Source: Psychrobacter sp. MF31 (GTDB taxonomy: Bacteria; Pseudomonadota; Gammaproteobacteria; Pseudomonadales; Moraxellaceae). Taken from it: DNA of 64,000 nucleotides. Below are positions 43,496 through 53,377 of this stretch, piece by piece. The notes under the pieces are model-generated. The model did no database searches. It was not told the origin of the DNA and saw nothing but the letters and a program-made list of their open reading frames with translations. The first letter of the stretch is position 1. Every line of letters begins with the position of its first letter. A program made the translations under genes and the position numbers. The DNA lies in NCBI RefSeq assembly GCF_012847335.1, contig NZ_JABBDX010000002.1:310001-374000 (forward strand), given 5' to 3'.

Positions 43496-46400
43496 TTACT
43501 TATCCTTCTTGTCCTTTTCGTACAACTCATACCATCTTTTTGGTATAAGCTTATATTTTTCATATCCTAAAACGCTATCACTTGTTGCTTTGCCATTATT
43601 GACAACTACATTATCTGACCTACCGCCACTCCCTGTTGTACCATCATTTACGATGGTATTATTTGTTATTTGTAGACCAGCTTTATTGGTTTGATTAAGT
43701 CCACCTGAACCGACGCCATAGCCATTTCTGTTGGCAACTTTGACTTGCTCGGCTAGTGACTGATTGCCAATAAGCATCTTCACATTACGTTTGTCTTTAC
43801 TATAAGCACCTAAAGTAAGCTCTTGTATACCTTTGCCAGCACGTGTATAGCCTGCCGTACCGTCGTCGATAGAGCTGCCATCGCTGCATACACCATAAGG
43901 CATACAGTATACTTGGCGCTCTGACCCACCAACGACCCTTGCAGAACAGTTATCTGCCTGATCATAAACCATCTCTGGACTAAAAGCGGTAGTATATAAG
44001 CGATTGCCATAAACTAACGGCTCTCCTACCGATTTGATTCCCGATAGATTACTATAACCATCAAAATTCGTCAGTGGATATCGCCAACCTGAATAGTCAT
44101 AAACATAACGCTTCTTATCAGTTTTATAGCTTCCCTTAGCAATAGTTTCTAGCACCTGTTTTCGACTCGTTAATTTATTTAAGTCAGTATTTTGCTTAAG
44201 AGGCAAATTAATAAGGTCACTGGCTACTTTATCTTTCGTAATTAACTCTTTATCTGTATAGCTAAAAATCCTAGATTGAGCGATATCATAATCAAAAAGA
44301 TTAAACAAATAGTTAGGATTGGTTGTATTTCTGAGCATAGATAGAGGGGTACTACGGTCTCCAGATGCCACCGTCACTGATGCAAATATTTCTTGATAAG
44401 GACTGGTATAAAAGCTGACAATTGGACGCTCATAGAATCGATATGGCAATCCCTGTCCAGAACTGGTGTTAAGCACCCTAACTACCCGTTTAACCAAAGT
44501 CGCATTAATTGCCCCTGCGTTCAGATCAACGCGATAAACACTACCTCCCAAATCAGCGTAATACAGATGATCGATATTACCATCATCATCGCGATCAAGT
44601 GCGGTTATCCCTGCTACTACGCTATGCTTCATGCTTTCAACTTTGGTATGGTTTGTGCCACTATTGCTACCTGATATAGAAGCTATAATATCGCCGTTAC
44701 TAGCATCTAATATATAAACGGCATTGCCTTCAGCCTGCGTTTTTTTATTACAACTGTTGTTATCGCCACTTGTTGTTAATTTGAAACTTGGGTTTTCGTA
44801 GCACATATCATAGCCACCAGCGACAATAACGACATCTTTAGACTCATATTTATTTGCACCTTTGTTAACTCTAATTTTTGCTACAGTAGGCTCACTCCAG
44901 ACTTGACCCAAACGAGAAAAACCTTCATCACTTGGTGTTTTAGAGAACAAAAACTTTGGTGTGTCAGCCGTCGTAAGTTCTAAACCATAGATACCTCTAC
45001 CACCCATTCTCAAGCCGCCGTAAGCTCTTACTGACTTGGCTTTTACCTTTTTCTTAGTTCCTGAAAAGTCATACTCTAACACTGAGCTACTTGTCCATGG
45101 CGCATCAACCCCAAATACCGTTCTACCTACAGCACCCTCACTATCCGCTTTTAGCGCCTTCAACTGTTCCTTAATGATAGTCTTAGGAATAAAGGCAAAC
45201 GTCTCTTCACCTTTTTCTGCGGTTACTAAATGCAGTGCTCCATCCATAGAACCAAACATGATGTAATCATCACGTTTAGACTCGTCATTGGATATTTCTC
45301 CGTCATCATCAAAGGTCGCGCCGTAAGATACTTGCTTTGGTTTTGAATGCACCACGCCGCCTAGTACTTTTATCGCTTGGGCAGGTGGATTACTTATTAT
45401 GCTACTCACTGTGCTATTAAATGCAGCAGTTTGTTTATTTTCCTTTAAATCAGTAATAAGTGTGACAGCATCTGCTGGAACGCTGTAACCCAAAAACGAT
45501 AATAAATATAATTTTTCTTTGACACCATAGTCACTGTCTAGTTGCTCAAAGCCTAACACTTTATTATTTTCTACTTTAATATTTACCAACTTAGCGCTAC
45601 TTCCAACACCACTTTCTACATAAACATTGCGAGTACTATTAGCGTTAGCTCCGGCGGTTGGCGCTTTTAAGCGCGCATAAGCACCACCTGCATAAATGGC
45701 GTTATTAACACTAACGCCCTTATCGTTTGTGTAATCTTGATTACTCCATAGATCCCGGGCGGTGTTGCTTAAATCATCTGGAAAGCCATCCTTATCATCA
45801 TCCACATATAATCTAGCCGATTCTGGGAATGGAAATGTAGACTTGCCATATAAAGTGCCTTGATAGACATTATATTTTTTTAAGTTGCCAGGCCACACAT
45901 ATTTTGAGTCAGCAATTTTTGGTTCAAGCATTGGAAGATAGGCAAAAGGTTGTAAGTTGGTAGAGCTAAGCGGATCATTAGGAATAGTGATAGTGCCTGA
46001 TGGGGCAGTTTCGATAATTTGAGTCAATTTAGCGGTAAAACTAGACACACTTTCTGCTAGACTGTCTGCATCTGTCGTATAATAAAATCCACCGCCACCA
46101 TATTCCTCACTGCCTAATTTACATAAATTTTTTACATCTGTAGAAGGGGTAATATTTGATTTAGGATCTTTTTCATCACAATGATATACAGTGTTACCAG
46201 CACCGTCTACTGAGGTTTTGATGCCAGCGAAATCCTTACCAAAACCAACAGCAGCGGTCAATATCGAACGCTTAGAAGGGTTATTAATATTACGTAGTAA
46301 CTTAGAATACTCTCCCATACAGGACCACGCACTGTTATCATTGTTACTAGACAAGCCTCCGGAACAATTCTGATCCAAGCTCAAAGAACTAGTATTACCC

Positions 46401-47473
46401 GTGAGACTTAAATTCATTAAACTAGAAGCAATCTTATTAGAAGAGTTGTTTGGCTCGCCATCTGTTAAAAAGTAGATACCATAGCCACTACACTGTGACT
46501 CAGAAACAGGCGCCTGATAGCTCGTATACGCACTATCAGGATCCTTGGCATCTTTATTTGATACGACATAACCACTGTAATCATTATCTTTAATTACAAA
46601 CCCTTTTTGATTTTTTTTAAGATAATAGCGAATGTTAGCATCATAGTCTGTCCACTTATCGTCAGAGTTACCAGGCACATTATTGTTAGCAAATGAATCA
46701 AAATCACCTAGATCCTTCTTAAACACACTACTTTCTATCTTAATATTCCTATAATTATCCTGTATGCAGTCGAGAATAGGTATGTAAGTTGGTTTTCTTC
46801 CTCCAGAAGATAATTCAGTTACAACAGAAGAGTTACTATTACAAGCTTGTATGGTATATGTGTAATTGCCCAGCCCCCCCTCAGAAACTACTCTTCCTAG
46901 TATTTTGTAAGCTGCTTTCTCTTGGGTTTCAACGGTATTAGTACCCATCATATAGGCGCCTGCTTCAGCATAAGCATTAGCTGCTGGTGTACCACCATCT
47001 GGACTGAAATCATTTATTGCATTAATCAGTAAAGTACGCTGATTTGCATCTAATTTACGAGCAGGTATGATAATTCTTCCTGCCTTGCCATTTACCTTAC
47101 CATTTCCTGTTTTATCAACAGAATAGTTTCCCAAGCCAATCATATTGCTACTTGAGAGTATATAATTACCATTTACGTCTTTTTTAGATAACAGCTCTTT
47201 AAGTGAACGCTTTAGTACCGTTAGACGAGTCTCTCCGTTCATATCTTTTGTGTTCATAGAGCCTGAAGTGTCTAGCATCAGAGTCAGTACCGCACCACCT
47301 GACTCAGCTGCTTTATATATCTCTAAATCACCAAGATTATTCCGACCGGCATTGACAGGTATAGCTATTATAGAAAGGGCGATGGCACAAGATAATGGCA
47401 ACATCAGAGGCTTAACGATCTGATTAATTTTAGAGTACCGTGATTGTTGGCTAATATCGTTTTTTAGAATCAT
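43496..47473 (-). CDS. pilY1: PilY1, type IV pilus tip adhesin and assembly factor
   Basis: 1325 residues from ATG 47473 (AGAG upstream). It has a signal peptide (about 1-42) and a von Willebrand A domain with the MIDAS motif DTSGS at 68-72 and the later IYFLTDGEPNN. The C-terminal PilC/PilY1 beta-propeller (about 720-1200) follows, with DYIMFGSMDGALHLV and the calcium-loop DRDDDGNIDH. PilY1 primes pilus assembly with the minor pilins and mediates adhesion and surface sensing. It is longer than the roughly 1160-residue P. aeruginosa protein. AT-rich codons (TTA, ATA) are common here compared with secA or rne. Confidence 0.93.
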   Translation of the reverse strand: MILKNDISQQSRYSKINQIVKPLMLPLSCAIALSIIAIPVNAGRNNLGDLEIYKAAESGGAVLTLMLDTSGSMNTKDMNGETRLTVLKRSLKELLSKKDVNGNYILSSSNMIGLGNYSVDKTGNGKVNGKAGRIIIPARKLDANQRTLLINAINDFSPDGGTPAANAYAEAGAYMMGTNTVETQEKAAYKILGRVVSEGGLGNYTYTIQACNSNSSVVTELSSGGRKPTYIPILDCIQDNYRNIKIESSVFKKDLGDFDSFANNNVPGNSDDKWTDYDANIRYYLKKNQKGFVIKDNDYSGYVVSNKDAKDPDSAYTSYQAPVSESQCSGYGIYFLTDGEPNNSSNKIASSLMNLSLTGNTSSLSLDQNCSGGLSSNNDNSAWSCMGEYSKLLRNINNPSKRSILTAAVGFGKDFAGIKTSVDGAGNTVYHCDEKDPKSNITPSTDVKNLCKLGSEEYGGGGFYYTTDADSLAESVSSFTAKLTQIIETAPSGTITIPNDPLSSTNLQPFAYLPMLEPKIADSKYVWPGNLKKYNVYQGTLYGKSTFPFPESARLYVDDDKDGFPDDLSNTARDLWSNQDYTNDKGVSVNNAIYAGGAYARLKAPTAGANANSTRNVYVESGVGSSAKLVNIKVENNKVLGFEQLDSDYGVKEKLYLLSFLGYSVPADAVTLITDLKENKQTAAFNSTVSSIISNPPAQAIKVLGGVVHSKPKQVSYGATFDDDGEISNDESKRDDYIMFGSMDGALHLVTAEKGEETFAFIPKTIIKEQLKALKADSEGAVGRTVFGVDAPWTSSSVLEYDFSGTKKKVKAKSVRAYGGLRMGGRGIYGLELTTADTPKFLFSKTPSDEGFSRLGQVWSEPTVAKIRVNKGANKYESKDVVIVAGGYDMCYENPSFKLTTSGDNNSCNKKTQAEGNAVYILDASNGDIIASISGSNSGTNHTKVESMKHSVVAGITALDRDDDGNIDHLYYADLGGSVYRVDLNAGAINATLVKRVVRVLNTSSGQGLPYRFYERPIVSFYTSPYQEIFASVTVASGDRSTPLSMLRNTTNPNYLFNLFDYDIAQSRIFSYTDKELITKDKVASDLINLPLKQNTDLNKLTSRKQVLETIAKGSYKTDKKRYVYDYSGWRYPLTNFDGYSNLSGIKSVGEPLVYGNRLYTTAFSPEMVYDQADNCSARVVGGSERQVYCMPYGVCSDGSSIDDGTAGYTRAGKGIQELTLGAYSKDKRNVKMLIGNQSLAEQVKVANRNGYGVGSGGLNQTNKAGLQITNNTIVNDGTTGSGGRSDNVVVNNGKATSDSVLGYEKYKLIPKRWYELYEKDKKDK

Positions 47474-47554
47474 AATGAATACTCTTTTTAATGACAAATG
47501 TTAAAAAATCTAAATAAGTGACGTATCACGCAGTGGCTATTGCTATAAAATTGA

Positions 47555-48403
47555 TTATTTAGTCGTTGCGTTACCGTTGACATCAATGCCTATTAGCTCT
47601 TGACAACCTTCAGCTATTTTGCCATCACCTACACCGAAACCATAACATACGGTATTTTCAACAACATTTTTAACATAAGCTTGCTGTACCAATGTTTTGC
47701 TAGGGATCCCCTCATCCTTCATACACTTATCCAAAGACTTATTTTCTCCATCAGGAGCAATAGGATTTTTTAAACAATTATTTATCTTATCCTTACTAGC
47801 GCTTGATAGACTAGGCAGAACTGAGGTGGAGTAAATATTAAAAACTGCAGATTCGTTACTAGGCTCGTTTGCCTGTATCCCTGATCCTTGCGTTACTGAT
47901 TTAAAATTTCCTTGTCCTATTACTTCTTTGGATGGACGAGTAATATTAACTTGGGTGACAACATTACTACGAGCACTAGCGTAGCTATCCGCATTAGAGA
48001 TATCGCAGAAACCACTGCCGGTTGTCAAAACAGTATTTCCATTTGGCTTTACGATACTGGCTTGATTTAATTTAGCAAAATTATTCTGTCTTGGGTTATA
48101 GCAGAAAATATACTGATCGCTGCGATTTGCGCTTCCTGCCTCAGAAAGATAATAACCAAACATTCCACTGCCTTTAATTACGGCATCTTTATAATCTTGG
48201 TCTTTATCATTGTCAAAAATTCGTTCTATGCGCTTGTTAGCACTATCTGATGAGTTTAAGAGAAACGTGTCTACTTGATCAGCTGTGGCAACTTTTAAGT
48301 CAGTTGTACCTCTGCTAACGGCGATCACTCCTACCAAAGTAATCAACATTAAAAAAAGTAGTACGATAATAAGAGTAACGCCTTCTTGTGATTGTTTACA
48401 CAT
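47555..48403 (-). CDS. pilX: PilX-like minor pilin
   Basis: 282 residues. After a short leader (MCKQSQEG) comes VTLIIVLLFLMLITLVGVIAVSRG, the PilX-type spine, with Val in place of Phe at +1 and no Glu at +5. A long globular domain contains several cysteines. AGAGGA eight bases ahead favours the ATG at 48403; the ATG at 48412 would have the site directly abutting it. It lies between pilW and pilY1, as in Pseudomonas. Confidence 0.85.
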   Translation of the reverse strand: MCKQSQEGVTLIIVLLFLMLITLVGVIAVSRGTTDLKVATADQVDTFLLNSSDSANKRIERIFDNDKDQDYKDAVIKGSGMFGYYLSEAGSANRSDQYIFCYNPRQNNFAKLNQASIVKPNGNTVLTTGSGFCDISNADSYASARSNVVTQVNITRPSKEVIGQGNFKSVTQGSGIQANEPSNESAVFNIYSTSVLPSLSSASKDKINNCLKNPIAPDGENKSLDKCMKDEGIPSKTLVQQAYVKNVVENTVCYGFGVGDGKIAEGCQELIGIDVNGNATTK

Positions 48404-48453
48404 CCCATTCATCCTCTTGCAATCAGCTTAATATACTTAAATTATTAGATAGC

Positions 48454-49560
48454 TTATAAAGAGCTCTCTTTGATTGCTCTTGAGTTTCTTAACATGATAT
48501 TAGACTCATATACTTTACGAATAAAAGCTTTAGACGTATCTGTAGATAAAGCTTGTTGCTCTCCAAATATGATGAAGTTAGAAGCTCCTGTTTCTCCAGT
48601 CAATGGACGCTCAGCTCTTACCAGAGCAGATAGCTTAACGGATATAATATCCGTGGTTATAGTAGAAGCAGCCGGTAAATCTTTCAAATAATTAAGATAC
48701 TGCTCAGGAGTGAAATACCTCAAGGTTACTGACGGCGTCGATGGATCTACCACTTCTATACCTAGCAGTACACCAAAATAATCTACTCTCGGAATAATAA
48801 CTTCCCCTACATCGCCAAAATCTCTTATATTGCGACTCGCTTTTAATATGGTGCTATCACTATCATTTATTTTTTGTAGTTCAAGCTCGTTATCACTTAA
48901 TTCTTCTTTTATATATCGCCCAGCATCGCACCGTAGCTCATAGCTTTTTATACTAGATTCATAATCGAATTTATTATTCTGTAACACTTCCTTTAAGAAA
49001 TATCTTTGAACGATGATCTGTCCTGGTATAAGTTCTAGACGACCATTACGTTCTATCTCTATAGGACCACGAACTAATGTACCCTCGCAATCGTACATAT
49101 CTTGTGGCGCTTCATATTGTATGGTTAGCTGTGAGCTTTTAAGATCGGTAACATTACTGGCTTGGATTCCGCCTTGAGTTAAATATTGCTTTGTAATATC
49201 GAGATTGCCGGCAGTTGATTTTGAACCACCCATTTTAATGCCGTTCATGTTGTTTTTAGACTTGTCTGTTTGAGATGCATCAACCAAACTAGTATCACTA
49301 GTCATAATTACTCCAGCCAAAGGGGTAAAAGGATTATTGGTATCTGCCATTCCTAAATTACTAAGTCTAATGCTTTTTTCAATATTTTGAATTCCGAAGA
49401 TACTCGCTTCTAATATGTCTGAACCACCAGATTGCATACTACTGATTTTTATACTTGTGAGATAAACCTGCATAACTGCCGCTGAGATTAACAGCCCTAA
49501 TGTAAGAGAAATCATAAGTTCGATTAGTGAAAAGCCAGATTGAATATATTTAGCCTGCAT
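48454..49560 (-). CDS. pilW: PilW-like minor pilin
   Basis: 368-residue prepilin with leader MQAKYIQSG and spine FSLIELMISLTLGLLISAAVMQVYL, the PilW/GspJ pattern, followed by a large globular region. The ATG shares one base with the pilV stop (TGATG), so it is translationally coupled. It is part of the priming complex with FimU, PilV, PilX and PilE. Confidence 0.87.
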   Translation of the reverse strand: MQAKYIQSGFSLIELMISLTLGLLISAAVMQVYLTSIKISSMQSGGSDILEASIFGIQNIEKSIRLSNLGMADTNNPFTPLAGVIMTSDTSLVDASQTDKSKNNMNGIKMGGSKSTAGNLDITKQYLTQGGIQASNVTDLKSSQLTIQYEAPQDMYDCEGTLVRGPIEIERNGRLELIPGQIIVQRYFLKEVLQNNKFDYESSIKSYELRCDAGRYIKEELSDNELELQKINDSDSTILKASRNIRDFGDVGEVIIPRVDYFGVLLGIEVVDPSTPSVTLRYFTPEQYLNYLKDLPAASTITTDIISVKLSALVRAERPLTGETGASNFIIFGEQQALSTDTSKAFIRKVYESNIMLRNSRAIKESSL

Positions 49561-50129
49561 CAATATGACTCCATAATCATACAGTCAGAACCTGCATGAT
49601 AAATACCAGATGTATCAGCACAAGCTTTATTTATGTCTGAATTAGCACCAAAAACAGGTTTAGTACCATCCCATGAGGCAATAATACATTGGCGTAATTG
49701 TTTATTTGCCGTGCCAGGACAGGTGAACATATTCAATAACATCCCATTATCGCAAGCTTGTTTCATCGCACTCCAACTATTGTATTTTGCTAGTTGTTCT
49801 GCAGTGCATGAATCTTTATCACAGTTTTTTTTAACATTACGAGTCTTGTATTCTGCGACAGCAGTGCAATAATCTTTTGTATCAGATACTTGTCCTAAAG
49901 TACTTTGAATATCTTGTTGGTAAGCCAATATATTATTAGGGTTTAACCGCAAGTCTTCAGATAAACCGCGCATTACTGTATTAGCATTGGCGATTAATAC
50001 GCTATCGTCTGTGGCTTTTATGGATACTATGTTCAACGCACTAAATCCTAAAACCGCAACCGCTAATAAGAATAAAGCTACCATGACTTCTACTAATCCA
50101 ACCCCATATTGCGAGTTAAACTGTCCCAT
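49560..50129 (-). CDS. pilV: PilV-like minor pilin
   Basis: 189 residues. The leader MGQFNSQYG is followed by VGLVEVMVALFLLAVAVLGFSAL; the (V/M)ALFLLAVAVLG pattern marks PilV/GspI proteins, with VGLVE in place of FTLIE. It is cysteine-rich. ATG 50129 overlaps the previous stop (TAATG) and has GGAGG nine bases upstream; an ATG at 50135 sits too close to that site. Confidence 0.87.
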   Translation of the reverse strand: MGQFNSQYGVGLVEVMVALFLLAVAVLGFSALNIVSIKATDDSVLIANANTVMRGLSEDLRLNPNNILAYQQDIQSTLGQVSDTKDYCTAVAEYKTRNVKKNCDKDSCTAEQLAKYNSWSAMKQACDNGMLLNMFTCPGTANKQLRQCIIASWDGTKPVFGANSDINKACADTSGIYHAGSDCMIMESY

Positions 50130-50614
50130 TAACATGTTCCTCCCGTCTTATTAATAATATTAGCGACATTATTAACTTCAACCTGATGGGGCGTTGCCTT
50201 GGTATCACTATCACAGACTGTGTAGGCGCGCGCCATAGTAACTCGCTTGCTTGGTTCAAAGACAATAGTTAACGCTGTGTCCGGTTTGATAGTATTTTTG
50301 GCATTATAATTGTAGCTTGCAATAGTTATTGAATTAGGTGCAGTAATCGTGATCATCTTAGGAGCGCTACCATTACTATAGGTCACAGTAACATTTTGTC
50401 TGCGGCTGATACTCTCCGCCCGAGCTTCTTTTAGCGCATTTTCAAGCGTTGCCGCCGTTGATTTGACCCTTTGATTGGCAAGTTGAGTGCTAATATTAGG
50501 CGCAGCAATACTTACGATAATGGCAAGGACAGCAATCGTGACCATCAGCTCAATCAAGGTGAAACCTTGGCTGACTGATAATGGCTGAAATTTTTCGGGT
50601 TTAATTCCAATCAC
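50129..50614 (-). CDS. FimU/FimT-type minor pilin (GspH family)
   Basis: 161-residue prepilin, first gene of the minor-pilin operon. Leader of about 17 residues, then FTLIELMVTIAVLAIIVSIAAPNI and the GspH/FimT helix (RVKSTAATLENALKEARAESISR). The C-terminal Cys pair resembles FimU; FimT-like DNA-binding cannot be excluded. GTG start, AGGA seven bases upstream; no ATG is available before the spine. Confidence 0.85.
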   Translation of the reverse strand: MIGIKPEKFQPLSVSQGFTLIELMVTIAVLAIIVSIAAPNISTQLANQRVKSTAATLENALKEARAESISRRQNVTVTYSNGSAPKMITITAPNSITIASYNYNAKNTIKPDTALTIVFEPSKRVTMARAYTVCDSDTKATPHQVEVNNVANIINKTGGTC

Positions 50615-50950
50615 TTGACTATCCTATTGGGCAAGAAAAATTAAGTCTTTATTTTCAATACTATTTGTTTAGCGTAACGATAAAATAGCTTTAAAATAAA
50701 TCACTTATTGTATAATCAACTGCAACTTTCATTCCAAAATGGCAAAAACGACCTATTAGAGTTAGCCCTAATGAATTTGATCGTTTTGGAATTTTTATTA
50801 GTTCATAGTTAAGTAGCGACTTTTGACTTTACATTTTTCTTAGCAGAATTGGTAACGGTTAAGTAACATTAGCGAAGGATTGAGTATAGCCAACTTTAGG
50901 GCGTTGTGCAGCTTAAATTCACTACTGTGGAATCAGAAGTTGAGTCTGGC
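50615..50950. other. intergenic region ahead of the minor-pilin operon
   Basis: 336 bases, AT-rich, containing the operon promoter listed separately. Nothing else recognised; no sigma-54 site was seen here, unlike for pilA. Confidence 0.5.
50709..50737 (-). promoter_or_regulatory. candidate sigma-70 promoter of the minor-pilin operon
   Basis: TTGGAA (50737-50732), 17-base spacer, TATACA (50714-50709); each four of six. It would give a leader of about 90 bases. Confidence 0.45.
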
Positions 50951-51679
50951 TTAATTCGCACTACCATGAGCTAAAGCATAAGCTATGATTTGATAAGGAT
51001 AAGTGGGCGGGTGACCTAAGGCAGTAAAGGCAGCATTGGGACTTGCAGACTCAAACAGCGCCCTTGCAAGCGCTTGCAAACTTGCACCGGTGGTAGCGAC
51101 ATCATCAAACAAAATCAGCTTTTTAACGGGCGGCGGCGAACTCAACATAAAGGCTTGGGTTAAGTTGCTTAAGCGATCAGCTCGGCTTAGTCCTCGCTGA
51201 CTTACCGTATCATCAACACGACGAACGCCGCGCCAAACTGGGATTTGCCAATGTTTGGATAAATGAGCGACCAAAATGGTCACCGGATCAAAGCCACGAT
51301 TGGCAAGGCGCTTAGGCGTCGTTGGCATAGGAATGATCACGCTGTTATGTTGATGGCAGCCGTGCGGTCTTGGCAGTTGCCGAAGCGCGTGGATAAGAAC
51401 AGCAAGCTTGGTTAAGTCCTCGCCATGTTTAAAGGCGCGGATCGCTTGGCGGATGGGATAATCGTAATAGGTCGCGGCTTGGATATTGAGCGTTTGATTG
51501 GCGATCACGTCAATTTGAAACGATTTTGGGTGCCAAAAAATGCTTTGATGGCACTCACTACAAAGCAAACTTTTAGGGGATTTAGGTTGAATTCGGCAAA
51601 GCTGACAGCGCGGATTGAGATAATCGGCAAGCCAAATCCCAAATTGATAAGGCGCAGCGGCAACGGGAGTCAGCGCCAT
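50951..51679 (-). CDS. comF: ComF family phosphoribosyltransferase-like protein
   Basis: 242 residues. An N-terminal zinc ribbon (CQLCR and CSECH) precedes a PRTase domain ending in LILFDDVATTGASL, the PRPP-binding signature of ComF. ComF proteins are needed for natural transformation in several bacteria, probably acting on incoming single-stranded DNA. Its position beside type IV pilus genes fits, although it appears to be a separate transcript. Confidence 0.93.
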   Translation of the reverse strand: MALTPVAAAPYQFGIWLADYLNPRCQLCRIQPKSPKSLLCSECHQSIFWHPKSFQIDVIANQTLNIQAATYYDYPIRQAIRAFKHGEDLTKLAVLIHALRQLPRPHGCHQHNSVIIPMPTTPKRLANRGFDPVTILVAHLSKHWQIPVWRGVRRVDDTVSQRGLSRADRLSNLTQAFMLSSPPPVKKLILFDDVATTGASLQALARALFESASPNAAFTALGHPPTYPYQIIAYALAHGSAN

Positions 51680-51718
51680 AGTTTGGCATGACCCATTTGC
51701 CAGCTAATCAATTGCCAA

Positions 51719-53158
51719 TTAAAGCCCTTTCCAATCACTGAGCATGATTCCTGCGCCGATCGCCGTATTATTGTGGTTATAATCAATGATGGACTCGCCA
51801 TAACCTTGGAAAAACTGGATATAGCCGTTGATATTTTTGGTTAAAGGATAAATGTAGTCAATTTGCGCCGCGCCGTGCTGAGTTTTTGGGTTGTAGCGCA
51901 GCGTTCCACTTAAGCTTGTTTTATCCGCTAAGTCGTATAAAAAGGTCAAATCGCCATAGCCCATAAAATCGGTAATGTCGGGGTTATCATCCAAGTCACC
52001 GCCGCCCTCATTTTTGATTCGCGTCCAAAGCCTTGGAATAACAGTCAGCTTACCCCACTCCGCCCCTGCCATCACATAAGCGCGGTTCCATGACCGTGAT
52101 AACGGATCGTCTTGACCGTTTGAATGATGAACAGCCCCTGCGCCAAGCATCCGCAGCCGACCATTAAAAGGCAGATTTGCTGTCACCGGCTGAGTCAAAA
52201 AGACTTCTGGCTCATAGTCAGTGGCGCGAAACGGTCTTGAGTTTTCAGCATTAAACACTTGCCAATGCGACTGCTGAGTGTAACCAAACCAAAGGTCAGC
52301 TTCGGTATCAAACAAATCCTCTAACACTTTGGTTTTGAGCGAAATTTGTAATTTAAGCTCAGGCGTTCGCACCTCGCCTGAGGTATAAGGTCGATCAAGC
52401 GCTTGGGTGGGACTGCTTGGATTACGATTGGGATCAAGGTTTAAAAATACCGGCAACAAATACATCGGTCGATGCGGTCTTGCAGTCCAAGTGCCGCGCT
52501 CGCTGTTTTTATCCAAATCATAAAGCAAACTTAGCGGGGTATATTTTTCGATATCGGCTTTGCTTACGCCCACTTCTTCTAAAATTTGCGCTTCATCAGC
52601 ATCGATGCCACGCGTATTTAACGATTCAGGAGCGATCGGCTCATCGGTCACCAATACCACATCGGCATCTTCAACCGTATCGGCGTCAATCGGGGTGATG
52701 TTTTCTGCCAAAACGACTTGCGGCTTTCCCGAAATGGTCGATTGCAGCGTTTTAGCCACATCAAGCGGTCGTTTATTGGTGCTTACAAACGTGGGGGCGA
52801 CGCCATCTTCGGCAACTTTATCAAAGCACGCAAGCCTTGCGGCATCCGTTTGTACTTTGGTACATTCCACAAACAGTCGCGCTTTTTGCGACACGTAAGC
52901 GTCACTGATCAAGTCGTTTTTATCACGCGGCGCATTTGAATCAAGCAAGCGCTGTTTGATGGTCCGCGACTCACTTTGGCTGGAAATCAAAGGCTGGGCG
53001 CTTGGATTGACGACTTTTGCAGCGGGCAACTCATCGGCTTGCGCTGAGACTGCAGCCAAACTCATCATTGCCAACATTAACAAACTTGGCGAAAAGGACG
53101 GTGATAACAAAGCGCTCAGATTGCGCTTTGATCGCCCCAAATCAGGTGGAAAAAACAT
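51719..53158 (-). CDS. pldA: PldA, outer-membrane phospholipase A (OMPLA)
   Basis: 479 residues with a signal peptide ending SAQA near residue 40. A periplasmic extension of about 170 residues precedes the 12-strand OMPLA barrel. Barrel motifs are FGYTQQSHWQVF, SRPFRATDYEPE and the catalytic HHSNGQ (His and Ser). The usual Asn partner is in HHSNGQDDPLSRSWNR or nearby. OMPLA removes mislocalised phospholipids from the outer leaflet. The long N-terminal extension is larger than in E. coli (289 residues in total). AGGA six bases ahead supports ATG 53158 over the frame from 53188. Confidence 0.92.
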   Translation of the reverse strand: MFFPPDLGRSKRNLSALLSPSFSPSLLMLAMMSLAAVSAQADELPAAKVVNPSAQPLISSQSESRTIKQRLLDSNAPRDKNDLISDAYVSQKARLFVECTKVQTDAARLACFDKVAEDGVAPTFVSTNKRPLDVAKTLQSTISGKPQVVLAENITPIDADTVEDADVVLVTDEPIAPESLNTRGIDADEAQILEEVGVSKADIEKYTPLSLLYDLDKNSERGTWTARPHRPMYLLPVFLNLDPNRNPSSPTQALDRPYTSGEVRTPELKLQISLKTKVLEDLFDTEADLWFGYTQQSHWQVFNAENSRPFRATDYEPEVFLTQPVTANLPFNGRLRMLGAGAVHHSNGQDDPLSRSWNRAYVMAGAEWGKLTVIPRLWTRIKNEGGGDLDDNPDITDFMGYGDLTFLYDLADKTSLSGTLRYNPKTQHGAAQIDYIYPLTKNINGYIQFFQGYGESIIDYNHNNTAIGAGIMLSDWKGL

Positions 53159-53322
53159 AGTTGTCCTTGACAAAATTGCAAAGCGCATCAGGTGCGGCTC
53201 TCAATGATTGTAGAGTATTTCGCGCTGCTAGGTCACAATCAGATTATTGTAATCAAAATTAACAGCGCTGGCTAGCGCTAAAAAAATATGGCTTGTAAGT
53301 TTTTAAGCCGATCATTTACCAC

Positions 53323-53358
53323 AAAAAAACCTGCCACGTGATTTAGCGTCGCAGGTTT
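53323..53358 (-). terminator. Rho-independent terminator of dsbD
   Basis: AAACCTGC/GCAGGTTT arms with a 16-base loop and a run of seven T on the minus strand. Confidence 0.8.
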
Positions 53359-53377
53359 ATTCTATTTAAAAGGGCAA

